Made by a program: the position numbers and the translations under genes. A stretch of DNA of 32,481 bases from Planctomycetaceae bacterium (GTDB lineage: Bacteria; Planctomycetota; Planctomycetia; Planctomycetales; Planctomycetaceae), in assembly GCA_029243145.1 (NCBI GenBank), contig JAQWSQ010000157.1:1-32481 (forward strand), in the 5' to 3' direction. Shown here one piece after another: positions 17,779 to 26,413 of the stretch (within the stretch, counting starts at the first letter, position 1; each line of letters starts with the position of its first letter). The notes below the pieces were generated by a model, which was not told where the DNA came from, did not search any database, and saw only the letters and a list, made by a program, of their open reading frames with translations.

Positions 17779-19221
17779 ATGAAAATCTTCTCGTCTCTGG
17801 CCATCATTCTGTTGGCATGCACATCGTCTCTCAGTGCTGCCGATCGACCCAATTATGTCGTCATTTTGTGCGACGACTTAGGCTATGGCGATCTCGAATG
17901 TTATGGGCATCCTCAGATTAAAACGCCGCATCTGAATCAATTGTCTCGTGACGGGATACGTTTGACGGATTGCTACTCCTCGGCTCCCGTCTGTTCTTCT
18001 TCAAGAGCCGGTCTATTGACCGGTCAGACACCGAATCGTGTTGGCGTGTATGATTGGATCCCGCCCGGCCATGTCATGCATCTTCCCAAAAATCAATCGA
18101 CTGTTGCTTCATTGTTGCAGCAGTCGGGTTACAACACCGCTCATGTCGGAAAATGGCACTGCAATGGTAAGTTCAATTCCGATGAGCAGCCTCAACCCGA
18201 CGATCATGGCTTCGATCACTGGTTCTCGACTCAAAACAACGCCATCCCTCGACACGAGAATCCTAAAAACTTTGTTCGCAACGGAAAAGAAGTCGGCCCA
18301 CTGGAAGGCTTCTCTTGCGAGATCGTCGCCGATGAAGGGATCAAGTGGATGAAGTCGCAACAGGATTCGGAAGATCCCTTTTTCCTGTTTGTCTGTTTTC
18401 ATGAACCCCACGAACCAATCGAATCGCCCGCTGATTTGGTGGAAAAATATCTTCCCGTCGCCAAAGATCGCGACGAAGCCGAATACTTTGCCAATGTCGA
18501 AAACATGGATGCAGCCGTCGGGAAAATCATGTCGGCACTCGACGAGATGAACCTGGCTGAAGAGACCCTCGTATTCTTTACGTCAGACAATGGCCCCGAA
18601 ACACTCGACCGCTATCGAACGGCAAATCGTTCTTACGGTTCTCCCGGTCCGTTGCGGGGGATGAAATTGCACATCTACGAAGGTGGGATTCGAGTTCCCG
18701 GTATTCTCCGTTGGAAGGGCAAGATCGCATCCGGTCAAACCAGCAATCAACCGGTGGGTGGTTTTGATGTCTTGCCGACCTTATGCGACTTGGCAGGAGT
18801 GAAAGTCCCGGAAACGATTCCGTTGGATGGTTGCAGTTTCAAATCGCTGCTGCATGGCCAACCGATTCAGCGTCCGCAGCCAATGTTCTGGCATTATTAT
18901 CGTTCGATGTCTGAGTCGTGCGCCGCGCTCCGCGAGGGCGACTGGAAGATCGTCGCTCATTGGGATGCTCCCCACGTTTACAAAGCCAAACTGCCCGGTG
19001 GAAGTAATGTAACACCGACGACCATGGAGATCATCAAGACCGCCAAACTGACCGAATTCGCACTCTACAATTTGAAAGACGATCTCGCCGAGACGAAAGA
19101 TCTTTCGACCAAAAACCCCGCTGTTTTCAAGCGAATGAAGAAATCGATTCTGGCCCGCTATGACGACGTTCAGAAATCTGGACCGACTTGGACATTTCCC
19201 GAAAAACCTTCAGGGAAATGA
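17779..19221 (+). CDS. Secreted sulfatase with atypical CSSSR active-site motif
   Basis: The 480-residue protein has a signal peptide (residues 1-20, ending SLSA-A) and the type I sulfatase fold: metal ligands in VVILCDDLGYGDLECYG (about 27-43), the active-site segment APVCSSSRAGLLTGQ with Cys72, HVGKWHCNG near 122, and FTSDNGPE near 270. Sulfatases hydrolyse sulfate esters, here probably in the periplasm on sulfated polysaccharide. Cys72 must be converted to formylglycine; the consensus is C-x-P/A-x-R, but here the third position is Ser (C-S-S-S-R). The codons there are clear, so this is not a frameshift. Its stop overlaps an ATG of the PAP2 gene, making a probable two-gene operon. Confidence 0.93.
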   Translation: MKIFSSLAIILLACTSSLSAADRPNYVVILCDDLGYGDLECYGHPQIKTPHLNQLSRDGIRLTDCYSSAPVCSSSRAGLLTGQTPNRVGVYDWIPPGHVMHLPKNQSTVASLLQQSGYNTAHVGKWHCNGKFNSDEQPQPDDHGFDHWFSTQNNAIPRHENPKNFVRNGKEVGPLEGFSCEIVADEGIKWMKSQQDSEDPFFLFVCFHEPHEPIESPADLVEKYLPVAKDRDEAEYFANVENMDAAVGKIMSALDEMNLAEETLVFFTSDNGPETLDRYRTANRSYGSPGPLRGMKLHIYEGGIRVPGILRWKGKIASGQTSNQPVGGFDVLPTLCDLAGVKVPETIPLDGCSFKSLLHGQPIQRPQPMFWHYYRSMSESCAALREGDWKIVAHWDAPHVYKAKLPGGSNVTPTTMEIIKTAKLTEFALYNLKDDLAETKDLSTKNPAVFKRMKKSILARYDDVQKSGPTWTFPEKPSGK

Positions 19222-19223
19222 TC

Positions 19224-19994
19224 ATGTTACCCAGCGATACATCGAATAATAATGTGTCTGAGAAACAGAAGAAGCCGATTCTGCGGATGCTCGATCCGTA
19301 CGAAAGGTTCATTCTTGGAGGACTGCTACTTGTGATCATGTGTGGGTGGGCGTTTATTTCTCTCTCAGCAGATGTCATGCAAGGGCAGACTCAATCACTC
19401 GATGAACGAATCTTGTTGGCATTGCGGACTGAGGGTGATCCCACCGATCCGATTGGCTCCGAAGCTTGGGAAGATATCGGCCGAGACATCACGGCTCTCG
19501 GAGGTTATGCCTTCTTGATTCTCTTGATGGTCGGCGTGTCGGGTTATTTGTTCCTGGCTCGAAAACGTCAGATGGGATGGTTCCTCAACGCGGCGGTCGT
19601 CAGCGGTTTTGTCATGACGATGACATTGAAGTCCGTCTTTCAACGCCCAAGGCCCGACGTTGTAACTCACATCTCGCATGTCTCGACAAGCAGTTTCCCC
19701 AGCGGGCATTCGATGATGTCGATGATCGTCTTTTTGACAATGGGGGCGTTATTGGCAAGAATCTCCACACGAAGGCGGTTGAAGATTTATTGTATGACAA
19801 TCGCGGTCGTCTTGAGCTTGCTGGTCGGATGCAGCCGCGTGTACGTCGGCGTGCATTATCCAACCGACGTACTGGCAGGTTGGTCAGCGGGAGTCGTATG
19901 GGCGACGCTTGCCTGTCTCATTGCTAGTTGGTTGGAACGCAAAGGCTTCATCGGGCTTCACGAGCATGTGAAGAACGGCTCTCGTGAAGGCTGA
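19224..19994 (+). CDS. PAP2-family membrane phosphatase
   Basis: The 256-residue membrane protein has the complete PAP2 acid-phosphatase signature: K-x6-RP as KSVFQRPRP, PSGH in SSFPSGHSMMSM, and S-R-x5-H-x3-D as SRVYVGVHYPTD, with membrane helices between them. Such enzymes remove phosphate from lipid phosphates or undecaprenyl pyrophosphate on the outer face of the inner membrane. The ATG at 19224 is preferred because AGGGA lies 7-8 bases upstream; an ATG at 19218 overlaps the sulfatase TGA as ATGA. Either way translation is coupled to the sulfatase. Exact lipid substrate is unknown. Confidence 0.9.
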   Translation: MLPSDTSNNNVSEKQKKPILRMLDPYERFILGGLLLVIMCGWAFISLSADVMQGQTQSLDERILLALRTEGDPTDPIGSEAWEDIGRDITALGGYAFLILLMVGVSGYLFLARKRQMGWFLNAAVVSGFVMTMTLKSVFQRPRPDVVTHISHVSTSSFPSGHSMMSMIVFLTMGALLARISTRRRLKIYCMTIAVVLSLLVGCSRVYVGVHYPTDVLAGWSAGVVWATLACLIASWLERKGFIGLHEHVKNGSREG

Positions 19995-20054
19995 GGCGTT
20001 CAGGCGTTTGTAGGGCAGGGAACTCGCTGTCGATCAAAAAGGAAACTCGACGAA

Positions 20055-20396
20055 CTACAATAGTTCGTTGACATTTTCTGGCGGGCGACCGAGGATCGCT
20101 TTGCGGCCTTTGATGACAATCGGTCGTTCGATCAGCTTCGGATTCTCGACCATCACCTGGATGGCTTCGTCGCGACTTAGATCACGATCCTTGAGCTTCA
20201 ACTCTTTGTAGACGGCTTCGCCTTTTCGCATCACGGCTTGCGGTTCGAGCTTGAGTTTCTTCAAGATGGCGTCGAACTCCTCGGCAGTCGGCGGTTCGTT
20301 GAGATATTCGATGATCTCTGGGGTGATACCAGAATCGTGAATGAGCTGCAATGTTTCCCGGCTCTTACGACAACGGGGGTTGTGATAAATCTTCAT
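20055..20396 (-). CDS. arsC: ArsC-family arsenate reductase-like protein
   Basis: The 113-residue thioredoxin-fold protein matches the glutaredoxin-dependent ArsC family: MKIYHNPRCRKSRETL with the catalytic Cys9, then IIEYLNEPPTAEEFDAILKKL and ENPKLIERPIVIKGRKAILGRPPENV, which holds the conserved Arg. ArsC reduces arsenate to arsenite. No arsenite pump or ArsR repressor is nearby, and many stand-alone ArsC-like proteins of this short length (YffB/Spx relatives) have other or unknown roles, so the substrate is uncertain. Gene order is convergent with the PAP2 gene. Confidence 0.85.
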   Translation of the reverse strand: MKIYHNPRCRKSRETLQLIHDSGITPEIIEYLNEPPTAEEFDAILKKLKLEPQAVMRKGEAVYKELKLKDRDLSRDEAIQVMVENPKLIERPIVIKGRKAILGRPPENVNELL

Positions 20397-21074
20397 AGTG
20401 TTCGCTTCTGTGAATTTCGGAAATGTCTCGACATCTTAATGAGTCGATTGCAGTTTAACATGGTGATCACGGCAGACAACATGTGGACAAACCTAGTTTG
20501 GAGTCATGGTTCAAGATTTGATGATGTGTATCTTCCTTTGGAGTGCTCCGACTCGGCGGAGCTTTCCTTCTCATTCCGCACTGTCCGCGCGGTTGCTTAT
20601 GAACTGAAAAAGAAAGCGGTGACAGGTCCCCGCACTCCAAATTGAAGAGCCGCCCCGTTGGGGCAAAAGAAAAATTGCCACCGAAACCCAGAGCGTTGCC
20701 CTGGGCTGATATACTGCCGGGCCGTTGGCCCTGTTTCGATGATGCGTTCTCAGTGTATTCTCCGGTCCGAATTCTATTCGTGTCATTCGATTGATTCGTG
20801 GTCTCTTCCTCAAGCTTCTTGTGGCGAAGCCACCCCGTTTGGAAAGCCAACGAGGTTACCCTTGCTTTCTTTCTTTGCGTCCCTGCGCCGTGGCGTGAGT
20901 CTACTTGATTTTTGAATACTCTAGCGGCTCACTTTGTTCGTCCCCAGTCACACTTGTGATGGAACCATTAGCGTGTTTACGAATGACGACCACTGCAACA
21001 TGAAATCGGTCGCGAATAAGAAACATGCCAACTGTTCTCACAGAGCAAGCCGCGGGCGATAGTCACTCCACCGA
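20397..21074. other. Gene-free region between arsC and the PAQR gene
   Basis: About 680 bases without a credible gene. Open frames here (for example minus 20467-20850 and plus 20658-20915) read through stem-loops and are products of the palindromic repeat described at 20537-20731. From about 20860 to 20915 a TTTCTTTCTTTGCGTCCCTGCG-type stretch (seen in overlapping words) also looks like intergenic repeat text rather than coding sequence. Confidence 0.6.
20537..20731. repeat. Structured intergenic repeat with GTT-loop hairpins
   Basis: An outer inverted repeat, TTTGGAGTGC (20537-20546) with GCACTCCAAA (20632-20641), is perfect over 10 bases and encloses a GCTCCG/CGGAGC hairpin (20545-20562). 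Directly after it come three hairpins that all have a GTT loop: GCCCC-GTT-GGGGC (20652-20664), CCCAGAGC-GTT-GCCCTGGG (20687-20705, one mismatch) and GGGCC-GTT-GGCCC (20719-20731). The regular loop and spacing indicate a REP-like composite element. No transposase is encoded next to it. Confidence 0.75.
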
Positions 21075-21812
21075 TTAAACCGCCGGGACGACAAAGCAGA
21101 GAATCGCCACATAGTGACAGACGGTTCCCGAGACGACACACAGATGCCACAGGCCATGATGGTAATTCGTTTTGTGGTCATTCATGAAGTAGTAGAGTCC
21201 GACCGAGTAAGACACTCCCCCCGCCAGAATCCAGACCAACCCGGCTGTGGAAATCATCCCGCCGATGCGGAGCAAACTGATCGCAGGAAACCAGCCGGTC
21301 ATTGCGTAATACCAGACCGGCACCATTTGTTGTTTGGTGACAAAGATTTTCATCGTCATGCCGACGGCGGCAATCCCCCAAGTGATCGGCAAGACCAACC
21401 ACCAGTTTTCAACCATCAGGAATCCGACTGCGAAGGGTGTGAACGATCCTGCCATAAAGACAAATATGCTGACCTGGTCGATAATACGAAATCGCGTTCG
21501 CCATTTCGGTGAGAACAGGCAGTGAGATAACGTCGAGGCAAGGTAGACACCAACCAACCCGAAACTATAGACAAGACAGCCGAGAAACATCGGTAATGTC
21601 GAGTTGAGTGCGGCGGTCATGCAAAGGAGCACGGCACCACCCACGGAGGCTCCGAACCCGAGGCCGTGAGTCACAACATTCACATGTTCGGTGTGTAGAG
21701 AGTCTTTGTCCCACTTCGACCAATGCAGGTCTTCTTTATCAACGATGAGCCTCAGCGACGGTTCCGAAATCATCGGATGCCTACCGGAATCGTGTTGCGG
21801 CTGAGTATTCAT
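21075..21812 (-). CDS. Hemolysin III / PAQR-family membrane protein
   Basis: The 245-residue protein has seven hydrophobic segments after a hydrophilic N-terminus and matches the hemolysin III/PAQR family: EHVNVVTHGLGFGASVGGAVLL, then LASTLSHCLFS, RIIDQVSIFVFMAGSFTPFAVG and the closing HHGLWHLCVVSGTVCHYVAI. The Ser-His pair in STLSHC, Asp in IIDQ and the two C-terminal His correspond to the predicted zinc site, suggesting a membrane-embedded hydrolase rather than a true hemolysin. The start ATG at 21812 fits the family N-terminus. No operon partner. Confidence 0.92.
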   Translation of the reverse strand: MNTQPQHDSGRHPMISEPSLRLIVDKEDLHWSKWDKDSLHTEHVNVVTHGLGFGASVGGAVLLCMTAALNSTLPMFLGCLVYSFGLVGVYLASTLSHCLFSPKWRTRFRIIDQVSIFVFMAGSFTPFAVGFLMVENWWLVLPITWGIAAVGMTMKIFVTKQQMVPVWYYAMTGWFPAISLLRIGGMISTAGLVWILAGGVSYSVGLYYFMNDHKTNYHHGLWHLCVVSGTVCHYVAILCFVVPAV

Positions 21813-22250
21813 GAAGTTTCACTACATTAGTCTCGGGAAACGCCGGAAAAAATAAGACCGGCATCATCTGGCTGAGTGCTTTAACCACCGTTTGATATCG
21901 GATCATTTCCCGTTTGATCAGGGACCGACTTGTAGAGGAAAGTTCTTTCCCCGTCAAGAAGTTGAGCGATCGGCAATAAATGCCGCAAATGGATATCTTG
22001 CCGTCGAAACTCAAAGGCTCGTTCTCCGAGTTCGAGGAGCGGGTTTCGTCGGTATTGTGAATTTATGACGATTCTTCCGATTCTCACGACTGGCGGTATT
22101 GTGTCGGATTTTTACTGAGGCAACTGCCTTAAGTTGCTGCGGAATGAGAAAGATGAAGACCAATGTACAGAGTCATAGACCGAAGCATTAGGTGTGGATC
22201 CCTAGTTGGGATTCATCACAAATCAATTTGAATGAGTTCCCAGGGCACGG
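21813..22250. other. Divergent intergenic region before the broken adhesin gene
   Basis: About 440 bases with no convincing gene. Short minus-strand frames (up to about 22087) have no ribosome site and match nothing known. A perfect GCAACT/AGTTGC inverted repeat with a 6-base loop sits at 22120-22136, 115 bases before the adhesin start, and could be a regulator site. No clear sigma70 boxes were found. Confidence 0.45.
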
Positions 22251-22946
22251 ATGTCGGAATATTCAATGGACGAATATCGAAAAAAGTTTTCACAGTTTCT
22301 GCTGACTTTGACCTTGGTGAGCCTTCTTCAAGGCCAAGCCGTTCATGCAGAACTTATTGAAGAGTTGCTCGAGGATCGTGCCTATCAGCCGCGGTTTGGG
22401 GTCCATCACGAAATGGCAAGCTATGGAGTCCGAGATTCCTGGACCGATTTTCGTGCCTTCGTTCATTTCGATCTGACAGATTCTGACGAAGACATGTTCG
22501 CCTTCGATGGACGTTTGCGTTCCGATGCCTTCTCGAATTATGGATACAGTTACGGTCTGCTTGGTCGATCTTATCACGATGGCCTGGATGCCGTTTTCGG
22601 TCTCAATATGTATTACGACCAACGTGATACAGGGCTCAATACCTACAACCAACTTGGTTGGGGTTGGGAAATCCTTCATGATAAGTATGAAGTTCGTCAA
22701 AACTTTTATCACCCCGTCGGTACTGATCGCAATCAGGTGGGGACTGGGATCAACGCTGGAGGTCTGATTGGCTTTCAAGCGAACAACCTGATGTATGGGG
22801 AAGACCGCTTCTTCGAACAGGCTCTACGCGGGTTTGATTTCGAGGTGGGTGGAGATGTACCCGGCACGCGGGATGTGATCGAGGGATTACGCCCCGCTCG
22901 AGCGTACATTGGTACCTACTATTATGATAATCCCGATGGTGGGTAA
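22251..22946 (+). pseudogene. Fragment 1: signal peptide and inverse-autotransporter barrel
   Basis: A 231-residue piece. A hydrophobic signal (LLTLTLVSLLQGQAVHA) ends near residue 33. The barrel follows, with alternating strands and the family-like pattern LDAVFGLNMYYDQRD, then YNQLGWGWEILHDKYEVRQN and FYHPVGTDRNQVG. AGGG lies 5 bases before the ATG at 22251; a second ATG at 22266 is possible. On its own it would be an incomplete barrel ending at DNPDGG, so it probably does not fold as a pore. Confidence 0.75.
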
Positions 22947-23180
22947 GACGTTGCCGGTATTTCGTCCCGTGTCAATATTCAACAATTAGGTTTGTTCGAC
23001 TTCAATGTCTTCCTGACGCACGATGATCTCTACAAGACCAATGCAGGAGTCGGGATCACGTTATGGTTAGACGGGCGAAACTTCGCAGACGACAGACCAA
23101 ATCTCGACGAGCGTGTGATTCAACGAATGGTTGATACAACACAACGTAAATAGAACATCACGACATCTCGCGCAGAAACA

Positions 23181-23738
23181 TTGAATCATGCCGTACCGGT
23201 CACGATGGGGGGAACACCCATTCGATTTGTCCATGTGGACAACGGTGGTGGCGGTGATGGGACTTTTGAGGATCCTCTGTCGGATGTCGCCGATGTCTTC
23301 GCCAACTCAATGGCGGGTGACATTGTCTATATGCATGGGGGCACGACCTTCGACATGCAAGGCTCACTCGTGTTGCAAGATAATCAACGTCTTCTCGGAG
23401 AAGGGATTGCCCACCTGATCGATACTGATCAGTTCGGCACAATTCCTATCCCTGCCGTGAATGGTGGGCCTGCACCGATCATCAGTAATTCGATGGCCGA
23501 TGCCATCGTTATGGCCAATAACAACGAAATCTCGAATCTCGTGACCAACACTCCGATGGGAAGTGGTATTGTTGGAGCCGGTATCACCGATTTCAACATC
23601 AACAACGTCATGGTGACCGGCGCGACCGCAAATGGTTTGAACATCACGGGAGCAAGTGGCACCGGATTACTGACCGACTCCAGCTTCAACCAGAATACTC
23701 TGCCGAACGTCGCACGCAGCTCTCGGGAACGTCGTTAG
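23181..23738 (+). pseudogene. Fragment 2: beginning of the beta-helix passenger
   Basis: This piece lies in the same frame as fragment 1 after the TAG at 23151. It opens with GGTPIRFVHVDNGGGGDGTFEDPLSDV and GDIVYMHGGTTFDMQGSLVLQDNQRLLGEG, a pattern typical of the first coil of secreted right-handed beta-helix proteins (DUF1565-like starts). The final codons (LPNVARSSRERR) are out-of-frame sequence after the frameshift. No independent ribosome site is evident. Confidence 0.7.
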
Positions 23739-23743
23739 AAGTC

Positions 23744-25000
23744 ATGATCCTCAGGAACTTCTTTAATGAGAGCGTTGGCGGTAATGGTCTGGAGATGAAT
23801 GTCACCGGAACAATCGATATGAATACCGCCAACGGAAACACCTTCGACGGATTCGACTTGTCCATCACGACGATTACGAATGGTACCTTTACGAACAACA
23901 CCGCCAACGACAATGCGACAGATGTTTTCCTTATTGGTGCTTCGGGATTCGACTTCGAATTCACCGATTTCACGGGAACCTTCACGGACAATACCTCGCG
24001 TCGAACCGGCAATAATGCCTTCCTGGCAACGACCAACGGGTTTGATATCAGTGGTACGAACTTTACAGGCGACTTCAACGGGAACACATCAACCGATCAC
24101 GGAAATAACGTCCTCTTTGGTGCAGCCGGCAATGGATTCAATCTTGATATTGAAAACTTCGATGGCAACATGAATGGCAACGAAGGCAGTAACAACAACG
24201 GCGATGAGTTCAATATCTCGGGTGAAACCTTCGTCGGATCATTCTCCGACAACCGTGCCGCTGAAAACTCGGACGATGGCTTCGATCTGGAAATCAACAA
24301 CTTCGGAACAGATCTGAATCCCGTCAGTTTTACGCTCAACGAAGCCATTAATAACGGCGATCACGGCTTTGAGATGTCGGGAGACCTGTTTGTCGGGTTG
24401 ATCGACGACAACCGTGCCATCGATAACTCCACCGATGACGGTATGTTCCTCGACTACGACCGACTGGTTGCCCGCATCACTAATAACCGCTTCCTCGGCA
24501 ATGGTAACAGCGGCAATGAGGCCGGGTTGTATATCCTCTCCAATAACAACACGACCAGTACGGTGTTGATCGAAGACAATGTCTTTGGGACAGCCGCCAA
24601 TGAAAACGAGGTCGGATTGCATGTGGAGTCGGCCTTTGGTTCCGTGATCAACCTGAACGTCATTGACAACAGTTTCTTTTCAGATGATGAAAGCGTGCGA
24701 ATAGTCTCCGCGAGGTCGTTCCTGTTTGCGGACGGAACCGTCAACCTGAACATCTTCGATAATGAAACCAATAATGACTATCAATTCATTCGCGAAACCG
24801 GCTTTGGAGCAGATGGTGTCTTCCGTCTCGGATTCGAGCCGGGAATGAATGAGAACGACGTGGCGGATCAGATTGCGACTAACCGTAACACCACAGGAGG
24901 CGGTGCTCCTTCGACTTCCATCAGCGGGGAGAACACCAGTGGTTCTGACTATCAGTTCATCACTCGTGGCTCGATCCCACTGCCACCAGTCTTCCCCTGA
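23744..25000 (+). pseudogene. Fragment 3: Asn-rich beta-helix passenger
   Basis: A 418-residue piece in the shifted frame. It consists of roughly 22-residue beta-helix coils with Asn ladders, such as GFDFEFTDFTGTFTDNT, GFDISGTNFTGDFNGNT and GFDLEINNF, ending near TRGSIPLPPVFP. The reading frame is open upstream to about 23690 (AERRTQLSGTSLEV), joining fragment 2. It has no signal peptide or credible start of its own. Parallel beta-helices in this position usually form adhesive or glycan-binding passengers. Confidence 0.75.
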
Positions 25001-25018
25001 TCTTGGATGAACTAACCG

Positions 25019-25040
25019 CCGGGACCGATGATGGTCCCGG
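25019..25040. terminator. Stem-loop between converging genes
   Basis: CCGGGACC (25019-25026) and GGTCCCGG (25033-25040) are perfect inverted copies around a 6-base GATGAT loop, placed directly after the stops of both converging genes. There is no T-run on either side, so it may slow rather than terminate transcription, or protect 3' ends. Confidence 0.5.
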
Positions 25041-26288
25041 TCACGGCAGCAGAGCTTCGGCGAATGCTTGCCCGATCAAAGAATACGTTTTGGCCGAGCC
25101 AAGATAATGATAGCCGGCGTTGGATTTCGCCCGGGTTTCCAGATCGAGATCCTCTTGCGTGAAGAGTGTCTTTTCATACTCTTTGAGGAAATTTCGCTGG
25201 TCTTCTGGAGACATCTTGCCGTCAGCGTTTTCGTGATCTTTGTTTTTGGTCCTCAGTAGATAGGATTTCTGACGAAGTTTATCACGCTTCTTGTCGATCG
25301 CGTCGAGCTTCATATCCCAGAAAGGGGCGGTTTCCACGGCGAACACGTTGCCTTTGAACTCCGGCATCAAAGCCGGTGCTGCCATCGCGGCTCGAAACTG
25401 ACCACGTTGCTTACGATACCGTTCTTCCGTAGTTTCTAACGGACCACCCACGCCTAAAACTCCGATCACGAACGGCAGCTTGGGAGCTTTCAAATCCTTA
25501 CGGACATCGCGAATGAAGTTGGCCATCCATTCCGAATACTTGGCATACTGGTTCTTGTCACTGTCGGCAGGTAGTGAAGGGTAAACATTACGGCCCACCA
25601 TATCGTTGAATCCCTGAAACCAGACGAAGCCCGCCAGTTCGTAACCTTGTGCGGGATCGTAACCGGGGACCACTCGTTTAATATCGCCGAGGACATGTTC
25701 CACGTGTTCAATCATTTGGCGGTAACGAAGCCCCGTTTTCGCTTCGAGTTCCTGTTGCTTTTCGGCTGTGTCGAAGCGACCGCGTTCGATGTCATCGGCT
25801 GAGGGCACATAAGGCCCGGAACTCGGTGACCGATAATCGGTATGCAATGATTGACCACCCCACGCCGTTTTGATAATCAGAATCGGTTGATCAAGTTCTT
25901 GTTGCATGGTGATGCCGAAAGCGAGTTCGGGACCGATCTTTTCGCCCGGTTCGTCATAGTTGCGACCTCCCTGGTTGCCGAAACCGATTTCGAGTTGTCC
26001 GACTACTTCCCGATTCGGCGTGTTGAGGCGTCCGTTTTCTCCCGTCAGATAAGAAATGTAAGTATTGGGAGTTTTACGATAGCTGCCGTCAGAGTTCTTC
26101 ATCGCTTTGAGCAACGGCGCCGAAATGGGGTCTTCGCCGAGGTAATCGATGACGCGAACGTGTGCGTGACCTTCCATGTTCGATTGACCGGCAAGAATGT
26201 AGATTTTGAGCGGTTTCGCGGCGGAGGCGGTGGTGTTTCCGAGAAGAACGGCAGCCAGCAAACAGGTGATTGTGCGGAGTGATTTCAT
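25041..26288 (-). CDS. Secreted sialate-O-acetylesterase-like SGNH esterase
   Basis: The 415-residue protein has a signal peptide (residues 1-23, ending TASA-A) and the SASA-type SGNH hydrolase pattern: IYILAGQSNMEGHAHV with the nucleophile Ser36, IIKTAWGGQSLHTDYRSP with the Gly block, GFVWFQGFNDM equivalent to the Asn block, and the catalytic His near the end in AGYHYLGSAKTYSLIGQAF. It should remove acetyl groups from carbohydrate in the periplasm. The term sialate esterase is a family name; planctomycete copies more likely act on acetylated plant or algal polysaccharide. It lies 125 bases after the downstream-facing sulfatase gene in the same direction, so the two may be co-transcribed. Confidence 0.9.
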   Translation of the reverse strand: MKSLRTITCLLAAVLLGNTTASAAKPLKIYILAGQSNMEGHAHVRVIDYLGEDPISAPLLKAMKNSDGSYRKTPNTYISYLTGENGRLNTPNREVVGQLEIGFGNQGGRNYDEPGEKIGPELAFGITMQQELDQPILIIKTAWGGQSLHTDYRSPSSGPYVPSADDIERGRFDTAEKQQELEAKTGLRYRQMIEHVEHVLGDIKRVVPGYDPAQGYELAGFVWFQGFNDMVGRNVYPSLPADSDKNQYAKYSEWMANFIRDVRKDLKAPKLPFVIGVLGVGGPLETTEERYRKQRGQFRAAMAAPALMPEFKGNVFAVETAPFWDMKLDAIDKKRDKLRQKSYLLRTKNKDHENADGKMSPEDQRNFLKEYEKTLFTQEDLDLETRAKSNAGYHYLGSAKTYSLIGQAFAEALLP

Positions 26289-26413
26289 GGGAGATCCTCG
26301 AAACGTGAATGAAGTCTTTCAGGATACTCCGAGGTCTTCCAGAAGTGCAAACGGAAAGTGAATTGTTTGTGGTGCTTTCGCATCTGCCTTTCAGCGAGTC
26401 ATCAAGTTCTGAC

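Larger units (their letters stand above)
22251..25000 (+). pseudogene. Broken inverse-autotransporter / beta-helix surface protein
   Basis: The stretch reads as one gene of about 915 codons disrupted three times. A signal peptide and beta-barrel domain run to an in-frame TAA at 22944-22946. The same frame continues with barrel-like sequence (DVAGISSRVNIQQLGLFDF) to an in-frame TAG at 23151-23153, and continues again as the start of a beta-helix domain. Near 23690-23705 the sense frame moves by one base, and the beta-helix continues to 25000. The order, barrel first and passenger second, is that of intimin/invasin-like inverse autotransporters. Protein-like sequence on both sides of each break argues for recent inactivation, or assembly error for the frameshift. 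Confidence 0.82.

Noticed and set aside
20467..20915. Overlapping frames on both strands between arsC and the PAQR gene
   Set aside because: They read through inverted repeats; the DNA is explained by the structured repeat element.
22944..23153. Stop-codon recoding as an explanation for the two in-frame stops in the adhesin gene
   Set aside because: The stops differ (TAA and TAG), no recoding signal is visible, and a separate frameshift follows; decay is simpler.
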